Part shown: positions 26,726 through 33,054 of the stretch, piece after piece
Layout of the letters: every line of letters begins with the position of its first letter
Position numbering within the stretch: the stretch's first letter is position 1
Assembly: GCF_962719845.1 (NCBI RefSeq)
Contig: NZ_CAUIYF010000008.1
Span: forward strand, 17,836-81,835
Length of the DNA stretch: 64,000 bases
Source: Neisseria uirgultaei
GTDB taxonomy: Bacteria > Pseudomonadota > Gammaproteobacteria > Burkholderiales > Neisseriaceae
Reading direction: 5' to 3'
Notes under the pieces: generated by a model
Told to the model about the DNA's origin: nothing
What the model saw: the letters and a program-made list of their open reading frames with translations, nothing else
Databases searched by the model: none
Position numbers and translations under genes: made by a program

Positions 26726-26854
26726 TGGGAAATCCTGATGGTTGAGTGGAAAAGGAAATGATATTGTACAGGCAGCAAATGCCGTCTGAAACTGTTTGCG
26801 GAAGAAATTTATCCGGTGCGGGTGGTTGCGCCCAATGCGTCAGTCCGGTTTGAA

Positions 26855-26893
26855 AAATGCCGTCTGAAACGGAAATGTTCAGACGGCATTTGA
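26855..26893. terminator. DUS-pair terminator after rhlE
   Basis: AAAAATGCCGTCTGAA and TTCAGACGGCATTTG face each other just past the minus-strand rhlE stop. Confidence 0.7.
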
Positions 26894-26902
26894 TTTTCAG
26901 GG

Positions 26903-28276
26903 TTATTTTACGCCGTAATGCGGTTGGAGCAGGGCGCACGTCCGGTGTCCCCGGCGGCTTCGGCGGCTGCGTCCGGCAATTTTCCCGCAGGCCGCGCCCG
27001 CATCGTTTGCCGTATTTTCCGGCCGGGTGTTTTTTTCGCGCTGCGCTTTGGCGGATTCGTAGCGGTTGCGCTGTTTCGGTTCGCTTGTGCCGGTTTTTTC
27101 CGGTTTTGCGCCGCCCTGTTCCCACCATTGCGGCTCGAAGCCTTCGATGCGTTCGATGAGCAGCTTGTTGCCGGTCAATTCTTTGATGGCCTCAAACATT
27201 TTCTGTTCGGATTCGTCCATCAGGGAAATCGCCACGCCGTCCGCACCGGCGCGCCCCGTACGCCCGATACGGTGGACGTAGTCTTCGGGCTGGGTGGGCA
27301 TTTCGTAATTGATGACGAAGGGCAGTTCGGCAATATCCAGACCGCGTGCGGCGATGTCGGTGGCGACGAGGACGCGCAGGCTGCCGTCTTTGAAGGCGTT
27401 GAGTGTTTCGAGCCTACTTTGTTGGGAACGGTCGCCGTGTATCGCCTGTGCGGACAGGTTGCGGCGGATTAAATCACGCGTTACCTGGTCGACGCTCTGT
27501 TTGGTTTTGCAGAACACGATGACCTGGTTCATATGCAGATCGACAATCAGCCGTTCGAGCAGGTTGCGCTTCTGAATGGTATCGACGGCGATGATGTGTT
27601 GTTCGACGTTGGCGTTGGTGGTGTTTTGGGCGGCAACCTCGACGGTTTCGGGCGCATTCATGAAGTCTTGCGCCAGTTTGCGTATCGGTGCGGAGAAGGT
27701 GGCGGAAAAGAGCAGGGTTTGGCGTTGGCGGGGCAGCATCTGCATGATTTTGCGGATGTCGTCGATAAACCCCATATCCAGCATACGGTCGGCTTCGTCC
27801 AAAACGACGATTTCGACTTTGTTCAAACTGATGTTTTTTTGTTTGACGTGGTCGAGCAGCCGCCCGACGGTGGCGACGACAATTTCGCAGCCGGCGCGCA
27901 AATCGGCGGTCTGTTTGTCCATATTCATACCGCCGAACAAGACGGTGTGGCGAAGCGGCAGGTTTTTGATGTAGGACTGCACGTTTTGGTCGATTTGGTC
28001 GGCAAGTTCGCGCGTGGGGGTGAGGACGAGCATACGCACGGGGTGCATCGCGGGCGAGGTGCTGGCGGTGGCGTAACGTTTGAGGCGTTCGAGCGAGGGC
28101 AGCATAAAGGCGGCGGTTTTGCCCGTGCCGGTTTGGGCGGCGGCTAGTAAATCATGACCGGCGAGTGCTTTGGGAATGGCGGCGGCTTGGATGGGCGTAG
28201 GGTTTTCGTAACCTTGCGCGGTCAGTGCGGAAACGAGTTCCGTACCCAAACCTAAAGAGGAAAATGGATTACTCAT
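26903..28276 (-). CDS. rhlE: RhlE-type DEAD-box RNA helicase
   Basis: This is an ATP-dependent RNA helicase of about 457 residues for ribosome assembly or RNA turnover. All core motifs are present: Q motif (FSSLGLGTELVSALTAQGYENPTPIQ region), AQTGTGKTAAF, PTRELADQI, DEADRMLDMGF, SAT, RGLDIAELPFVINYEMP and HRIGRTGRAG. The frame is open to 28354, but ATG 28276 gives the usual MSNPFSSLG start. A basic, low-complexity tail follows residue about 390. Its last part (GHRTCALLQPHYGVK) looks atypical, so a frame slip near the end cannot be excluded. Confidence 0.9.
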   Translation of the reverse strand: MSNPFSSLGLGTELVSALTAQGYENPTPIQAAAIPKALAGHDLLAAAQTGTGKTAAFMLPSLERLKRYATASTSPAMHPVRMLVLTPTRELADQIDQNVQSYIKNLPLRHTVLFGGMNMDKQTADLRAGCEIVVATVGRLLDHVKQKNISLNKVEIVVLDEADRMLDMGFIDDIRKIMQMLPRQRQTLLFSATFSAPIRKLAQDFMNAPETVEVAAQNTTNANVEQHIIAVDTIQKRNLLERLIVDLHMNQVIVFCKTKQSVDQVTRDLIRRNLSAQAIHGDRSQQSRLETLNAFKDGSLRVLVATDIAARGLDIAELPFVINYEMPTQPEDYVHRIGRTGRAGADGVAISLMDESEQKMFEAIKELTGNKLLIERIEGFEPQWWEQGGAKPEKTGTSEPKQRNRYESAKAQREKNTRPENTANDAGAACGKIAGRSRRSRRGHRTCALLQPHYGVK

Positions 28277-28338
28277 AATTGTAGTCTTTCTTTCAGACCT
28301 TATGTCGTCTGAAACGGGAAACCGATAGGACGGGGAAA

Positions 28339-28492
28339 TATAGTGGATTAACAAAAATCAGGACAAGGCGACGAAGCCGCAGACAGTACAGATAGTACGG
28401 AATCGATTCACTTGGTGCTTCAGCACCTTAGAGAATCGTTCTCTTTGAGCTAAGGCGAGGCAACGCCGTACTGGTTTTGTTAATCCACTATA
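28339..28492. mobile_element. Full-length Correia repeat enclosed element (CREE)
   Basis: The element runs from TATAGTGGATTAAC to GTTAATCCACTATA, 154 bases with inverted termini and TA at both ends. The interior matches the long Correia form (CAGGACAAGGCGACGAAGCC, the GTACAGATAGTAC core). It sits in the divergent gap between rhlE (minus) and dusB (plus), where it can add promoter, IHF or RNase III sites. Confidence 0.95.
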
Positions 28493-28641
28493 AACTGCCC
28501 TCCTGTGAGTGGCGGGGCAGGGAATCTGTGTGCGGATTATGCCATAAAACGGTGCCCGCCCCAATCGCGGGCGCGTCCGGAGATTGGAAATCCTGCTTAA
28601 AAAATGTACAATGGCGCACTTTTTTGAAATGCAGGCCCATT

Positions 28642-29652
28642 ATGCACATCGGCGGCTATTTTATCGACAATCCCATCGCACTTGCACCGATGGCGGGCAT
28701 TACCGACAAACCCTTCCGCCGCCTCTGCCGCGATTTCGGCGCGGGTTGGGCGGTGTGCGAAATGCTGACCAGCGACCCGACGCTCAGAAATACCAAAAAG
28801 ACCCTGCACCGCAGCGATTTTGCCGATGAAGGCGGCATCGTTGCCGTGCAGATTGCCGGCAGCGATCCGCAGCAGATGGCGGATGCGGCGTGCTACAACG
28901 TCGGACTCGGGGCGCAGGTTATCGACATCAACATGGGCTGTCCCGCTAAAAAAGTCTGCAATGTCCAAGCCGGTAGCGCGCTGATGCAGAACGAGCCGCT
29001 GGTTGCCGCCATTTTGGAAGCGGTGGTCAAGGCGGCGGGCGTTCCCGTTACCCTCAAAACCCGTTTGGGCTGGCACGACGACCACAAAAACCTGCCTGCC
29101 GTTGCCCGCATCGCCGAAGATTGCGGCATTGCCGCCCTTGCCGTCCACGGACGCACGCGCACGCAAATGTACAAAGGCGAAGCGGCTTACGACCTGATTG
29201 CCGAAACCAAATGCCGTCTGAACATCCCGGTTTGGGTTAACGGCGACATTACTTCGCCGCAAAAAGCCCAAGCCGTCCTCAAACAAACCGCCGCAGACGG
29301 CATCATGATAGGGCGCGGCGCGCAAGGTAGGCCGTGGTTCTTCCGCGATTTGAAACATTATGCCGAACATGGTGTTTTACCGCCTTCCTTGAGTTTGGCA
29401 GAATGCACCGCCACTATTTTGAACCACATCCGAGCCATGCACGCGTTTTACGGCGACACCGCCGGTGTGCGCATCGCACGCAAACACATAGGCTGGTACA
29501 TCGGCGAGATGCCCGACGGCGAACAGGCGCGCCGCGACATCAACCGCTTGGACAGTGCGGCGGCGCAATACGACATGCTTGCAGGTTATCTTGAAAGACT
29601 TGCCGGAAAAACCGACCGTTGGGCGTGCGCCTACCGCCCAAATGCCTTCTGA
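28642..29652 (+). CDS. dusB: DusB, tRNA-dihydrouridine synthase B
   Basis: This is a cytoplasmic FMN enzyme of 336 residues that reduces specific uridines in tRNA to dihydrouridine. It shows PIALAPMAGITDKPFRRLCR, the catalytic-Cys segment INMGCPAKKVCN, VHGRTRTQMY and GIMIGRGAQGRPW. The frame is open upstream to 28477 inside the Correia element, but ATG 28642 gives the family N-terminus MHIGGYFIDNPIALAPM. fis follows after 29 bases, the conserved dusB-fis operon of proteobacteria. An uptake sequence is translated inside the gene near 29211. Confidence 0.94.
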   Translation: MHIGGYFIDNPIALAPMAGITDKPFRRLCRDFGAGWAVCEMLTSDPTLRNTKKTLHRSDFADEGGIVAVQIAGSDPQQMADAACYNVGLGAQVIDINMGCPAKKVCNVQAGSALMQNEPLVAAILEAVVKAAGVPVTLKTRLGWHDDHKNLPAVARIAEDCGIAALAVHGRTRTQMYKGEAAYDLIAETKCRLNIPVWVNGDITSPQKAQAVLKQTAADGIMIGRGAQGRPWFFRDLKHYAEHGVLPPSLSLAECTATILNHIRAMHAFYGDTAGVRIARKHIGWYIGEMPDGEQARRDINRLDSAAAQYDMLAGYLERLAGKTDRWACAYRPNAF

Positions 29653-29681
29653 ACACTTGATTATCCTTTGAAAGCGCAATT

Positions 29682-29921
29682 ATGCCCCATACCCTTCCCG
29701 ATATTTCTCAATGTATCAGACAAAATTTAGAACAATATTTCAAAGACCTGAACGGAACCGAACCTTGCGGCGTGTACGATATGGTATTGCATCAGGTGGA
29801 AAAACCACTGCTGGTGTGTGTGATGGAGCAATGCGGCGGTAATCAGTCCAAAGCCTCCGTGATGCTGGGGCTGAACCGCAATACCTTGCGTAAGAAACTG
29901 ATTCAACACGGTTTATTGTGA
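29682..29921 (+). CDS. fis: Fis-family DNA-binding protein
   Basis: The 79-residue nucleoid protein has the C-terminal helix-turn-helix MEQCGGNQSKASVMLGLNRNTLRKKLIQHGL, which closely matches Fis. It is downstream of dusB, as in many gamma- and beta-proteobacteria. The beta-hairpin arm region is shortened relative to E. coli Fis (98 residues). Its stop overlaps the GTG start of ruvC. Its targets here are unknown. Confidence 0.9.
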   Translation: MPHTLPDISQCIRQNLEQYFKDLNGTEPCGVYDMVLHQVEKPLLVCVMEQCGGNQSKASVMLGLNRNTLRKKLIQHGLL

Positions 29922-30460
29922 ATATGTCGGCAACCGTCCGTATCTTAGGCATCGACCCGGGCAGCCGCGTAACGGGTTTCGGTGTCATTGATGTCAGGGG
30001 GCGCGATCATTTTTACGTCGCCTCCGGCTGCATCAAAACGCCTGCCGATGCCGCATTGGCAGACAGGATTGCCGTCATCGTCCGGCACATCGGCGAAGTC
30101 GTTGCCGTTTACAAGCCGCAGCAGGCGGCGGTGGAACAGGTGTTCGTCAACGTCAACCCTGCATCGACGCTGATGCTCGGTCAGGCTAGGGGCGCGGCAT
30201 TGGCGGCATTGGTCAGCCATAAGCTGCCCGTTTCGGAATACACGGCCTTGCAGGTCAAACAAGCGGTAGTCGGCAAGGGTAAGGCAGCGAAAGAACAGGT
30301 GCAGCATATGGTGGTGCAGATGCTGGGGCTTTCGGGAACGCCGCAGGCGGATGCGGCGGACGGTCTTGCCGTCGCGCTGACCCACGCCTTGCGCAACCAT
30401 GGGCTTGCGTCCAAACTTAATCCTTCAGGGATGCAGGTCAAGCGCGGAAGGTTTCAATAG
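29918..30460 (+). CDS. ruvC: RuvC, Holliday junction endonuclease
   Basis: This is a cytoplasmic resolvase of about 180 residues that cuts Holliday junctions with RuvAB. Acidic catalytic residues are seen in ILGIDPGSRVTGFGVID, AVEQVFVNVNPAS and DAADGLAVALTH. Two starts are possible: GTG 29918, overlapping the fis stop, or ATG 29924. I list the longer form; the ATG gives MSATVRILGIDPG, which is equally natural. Overlap with fis suggests translational coupling. Confidence 0.94.
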   Translation: MNMSATVRILGIDPGSRVTGFGVIDVRGRDHFYVASGCIKTPADAALADRIAVIVRHIGEVVAVYKPQQAAVEQVFVNVNPASTLMLGQARGAALAALVSHKLPVSEYTALQVKQAVVGKGKAAKEQVQHMVVQMLGLSGTPQADAADGLAVALTHALRNHGLASKLNPSGMQVKRGRFQ

Positions 30461-30494
30461 TTTCAGACGGCATTTGTATTTTGCCATCTGAAAA
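30461..30494. terminator. Degenerate DUS hairpin between ruvC and lpxL1
   Basis: TTTCAGACGGCA and TGCCATCTGAAAA pair except for one G:T. The second arm is a mutated uptake core (GCCATCTGAA) and comes 17 bases before the lpxL1 start. Confidence 0.6.
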
Positions 30495-30510
30495 GAAAAT
30501 GTGTATCGAG

Positions 30511-31380
30511 ATGAAATTTATATTTTTTGTACTGTATGTTTTGCAGTTTCTGCCGTTTGCGCTGTTGCACAAGATTGCCGACCTGACGGGTTCGCTTGCC
30601 TACCGTCTGGTCAAACCCCGCCGAAGGGTTGGGGAAATCAATTTGGCAAAATGTTTTCCCGAATGGAGTGAGGAAAAGCGTAAAACCGTGTTGAAACAGC
30701 ATTTCAGGCACATGGCGAAACTGATGTTGGAATACGGCTTATATTGGTACGCGCCTGCCAAACGCCTGAAATCGCTGGTGCGCTACCGCAATAAGCATTA
30801 TTTGGACGACGCGCTGGCGGCGGGGGAAAAAGTCATCATCCTGTACCCGCACTTTACCGCTTTTGAAATGGCGGTGTACGCGCTTAATCAGGATGTCCCG
30901 CTGATCAGTATGTATTCCCACCAAAAAAACAAGATATTGGACGAACAGATTTTGAAAGGCCGAAACCGCTATCACAACGTCTTCCTTATCGGGCGCACCG
31001 AAGGGCTGCGCGCCCTCGTCAAACAGTTCCGCAAAAGCAGCGCGCCGTTCCTGTATCTGCCCGATCAGGATTTCGGACGCAACGATTCGGTTTTTGTGGA
31101 TTTTTTCGGCATTCAGACGGCAACGATTACTGGATTGAGCCGCATTGCCGCGCTTGGAAATGCAAAAGTGATACCCGCCATCCCCGTCCGCGAGGCGGAC
31201 AATACGGTTACATTGCAATTCTATCCCGCTTGGAAATCCTTTCCGAGTGAAGACGCGCAAGCCGACGCGCAGCGTATGAACCGTTTTATCGAAGACAGGG
31301 TGCGCGAATATCCGGAACAATATTTCTGGCTGCACAAGCGTTTTAAAACCCGTCCGGAAGGCAGCCCCGATTTTTACTGA
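30511..31380 (+). CDS. lpxL1: LpxL1 (HtrB-type) lipid A acyltransferase
   Basis: This inner-membrane-associated enzyme of 289 residues adds a secondary lauroyl chain to lipid A, which sets its endotoxic strength. One N-terminal hydrophobic segment (FIFFVLYVLQFLPFALL) is followed by the HX4E catalytic motif in YPHFTAFEM and by YLPDQDFGRNDSVFVDFFG. The sequence agrees closely with meningococcal LpxL1 as I recall it, apart from scattered changes in the first 80 residues. I chose ATG 30511 on that basis; ATG 30499 is in frame. Intact here, whereas inactivating mutations are known in some clinical meningococci. Confidence 0.92.
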   Translation: MKFIFFVLYVLQFLPFALLHKIADLTGSLAYRLVKPRRRVGEINLAKCFPEWSEEKRKTVLKQHFRHMAKLMLEYGLYWYAPAKRLKSLVRYRNKHYLDDALAAGEKVIILYPHFTAFEMAVYALNQDVPLISMYSHQKNKILDEQILKGRNRYHNVFLIGRTEGLRALVKQFRKSSAPFLYLPDQDFGRNDSVFVDFFGIQTATITGLSRIAALGNAKVIPAIPVREADNTVTLQFYPAWKSFPSEDAQADAQRMNRFIEDRVREYPEQYFWLHKRFKTRPEGSPDFY

Positions 31381-31399
31381 CTACATAAAATTACAAAAC

Positions 31400-31438
31400 A
31401 AATCAGGCGTTTCAAGTCGAAATTCCTGATTGTTTTTG
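31400..31438 (+). terminator. Rho-independent terminator of lpxL1
   Basis: AATCAGG (31401-31407) pairs with CCTGATT (31425-31431), with an inner TTTC/GAAA stem, followed by GTTTTT. It lies 20 bases past the lpxL1 stop. Confidence 0.75.
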
Positions 31439-31817
31439 GAAATTTGAAATACGGGTCGTGCAAACAGGATTTGCCGGACGGTTTTAACGGTTCAGTTGTT
31501 TGTAAAAACAACGCTTTTTAAAATTGACAAAAAACCAAAATCAGGTTTTAGGGCTTATTCCGCGAACAAAGGGGGCGGATGCCGAAAACCCGGTTAACAT
31601 ATTAAAATTAAATTTGTTTAAAAACATAAAGTTGTAAACAAGCATCTCATATAAGCCTTTTTCATTAAACAGATAGTCAGATATTTTGTGCTAAAAATTT
31701 ATATAATATTTAAATTAATATCAAGTTATAAAAATATATAGAATTTTATTTTGTCTATTTATAATTTTAAGCAATAATCCAAATCAGGCATTTTGATTCC
31801 CCTGTTTTAAAAAATAC
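31439..31817. other. Very AT-rich intergenic region
   Basis: This stretch of about 380 bases has no supported gene. It contains a GTTGTTT/AAACAAC hairpin near 31495-31512 followed by a T-run, and a TTGACA at about 31525. Base composition is strikingly lower in GC than in its surroundings. Confidence 0.5.
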
Positions 31818-31846
31818 TTGGCAAGGTGTGAAAAAAGGCGTACATT
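31818..31846 (+). promoter_or_regulatory. Sigma-70 promoter of the candidate small RNA
   Basis: TTGGCA (31818-31823) and TACATT (31841-31846) are separated by 17 bases. Transcription would start near 31852-31853. The next protein-coding start is nearly 280 bases away, past a terminator. Confidence 0.6.
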
Positions 31847-31851
31847 CCGCT

Positions 31852-32072
31852 ACACAGAATTACAGACGCAGCGGAGCAATGCCGTCTGAAAGGATTTTCC
31901 GGTCAGTCTTGCGATTGGTCGGAGTTTCATCGGAAACGGTGAAACGAAAGTTTGCCGGCGTAGAGTTGAGCTACGCGGGTAAAGCCGCAGGCGAAAGCCT
32001 GTATTGTTTGTGAAGCGTAAATCTCTGATTTGAGGTATTGGGGCAATCCTGTGGGGGGTTGCCTCTTTTTTT
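31852..32072 (+). ncRNA. Candidate structured small RNA, about 220 nt
   Basis: No ORF explains this stretch, but its folding potential is strong. GTTTCATCG (31924-31932) and CGGTGAAAC (31937-31945) close on a GAAA tetraloop. CAGGC-GAAA-GCCTG (31988-32001) is a second GNRA hairpin. CGTAG/CTACG (31959-31975) and GCGG/CCGC (31975-31988) form further stems. Bases near 31849-31859 (CGCTACACAGAA region) can pair with 32007-32017 (TTTGTGAAGCG) as a closing stem. A promoter precedes it and a terminator ends it. An intact uptake sequence (31879-31890) is inside. I do not recognise the family; 6S RNA is one possibility, unproven. Confidence 0.6.
32040..32072 (+). terminator. Rho-independent terminator of the candidate small RNA
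   Basis: GGGGCAATCC (32040-32049) pairs with GGGGTTGCCTC (ending 32064), allowing G:U pairs, followed by eight Ts. It is upstream of, not downstream from, a protein gene. Confidence 0.8.
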
Positions 32073-32129
32073 ATCCGCCTTTTAATGACACAATAGGCGC
32101 AAGTCCGTTTTTGAATGCAAGGTACTGCC

Positions 32130-32924
32130 ATGAATACGATTTTGGCTTTCGATATTGAAACCGTACCCGATGTGCAGGGTATCCGTACGCTGTATGACTT
32201 GCCGTCTTCCCTGCCGGACGACGAAGTGGTGCTGTTCGCGCAGCAGAAACGCCGCGCCCAAACGGGCGGAGATTTTATGCAGCATCATCTTCATCAGGTT
32301 GTGGCGATTTCGTGCTGCATGCGTTGGGGGCAGGATAAAGTCCATGTCGGTACAATCGGCGAGATGGATGACGGCGAGGAAGTGGTCATTGCTAAATTTT
32401 TCGAGTTGATTGAAAAACATACGCCGCAACTGGTCAGTTGGAACGGCGGCGGTTTTGATCTGCCGGTTCTGCATTACCGCTCCCTGATATATGGCATCAA
32501 CGCCGCGCGCTATTGGGATATGGGCGACGGCGATTTCGGCGACAGCCGCGATTTCAAATGGAACAACTACATCAGCCGTTACCACCAACGCCACTGCGAT
32601 TTGATGGATTTGCTCGCGCTTTACCAGCCGAGGGCGAATGTGCCGCTGGACGATATGGCGAAACTGTGCGGTTTTCCGGGCAAGCTGGGTATGGACGGCA
32701 GCAAGGTGTGGGAGGCGTTCCACGCGGGCAGGCTGAAGGAAATCCGCAATTATTGCGAAACCGACGCGGCAAACACTTATCTGATGTACCTGCGTTTCTG
32801 CCTGGTCAGCGGCAGGCTGGACGCGGACGAATACGAAATGGAAATCAAGCGGATGCGGAATTACCTGTCCGCACAAGTCGTGGAAAAGCTGCATTGGGAA
32901 GAGTTTGTCCGCGCGTGGGAATAA
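32130..32924 (+). CDS. DEDD 3'-5' exonuclease (DnaQ/PolB exonuclease-like)
   Basis: This is a predicted cytoplasmic nuclease of 264 residues. Exo I is ILAFDIETVPD, Exo II is LVSWNGGGFDLPVLHYR, and Exo III is IRNYCETDAANTYLMYLRF. It resembles the stand-alone family of predicted 3'-5' exonucleases related to the PolB proofreading domain. The role (repair or RNA processing) is unknown. I chose ATG 32130 because AAGGT is six bases ahead, although the frame opens at 32115. Confidence 0.85.
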   Translation: MNTILAFDIETVPDVQGIRTLYDLPSSLPDDEVVLFAQQKRRAQTGGDFMQHHLHQVVAISCCMRWGQDKVHVGTIGEMDDGEEVVIAKFFELIEKHTPQLVSWNGGGFDLPVLHYRSLIYGINAARYWDMGDGDFGDSRDFKWNNYISRYHQRHCDLMDLLALYQPRANVPLDDMAKLCGFPGKLGMDGSKVWEAFHAGRLKEIRNYCETDAANTYLMYLRFCLVSGRLDADEYEMEIKRMRNYLSAQVVEKLHWEEFVRAWE

Positions 32925-33054
32925 AGATTGAATTCAAACCGCTTGTCCGGCGGCGCGCCCGTGCCGCCGTTGTGGCTTCAGACGGCATACGCGGGATGCG
33001 CCCATGCCGTCTGAAGCCTTTTCCAGTCAAACCAAACAATATTGAAAGAAAAAA

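Noticed and set aside
26903..27100. Frameshift at the 3' end of rhlE
   Set aside because: The tail looks odd, but all helicase motifs are intact and the basic tail is variable in this family. Without an alignment I cannot call a frameshift.
31852..32072. Calling the candidate RNA a cobalamin or c-di-GMP riboswitch
   Set aside because: GGTGAAA and GAAA loops are superficially similar, but the required conserved cores are absent and the terminator lies ahead of an unrelated exonuclease gene.
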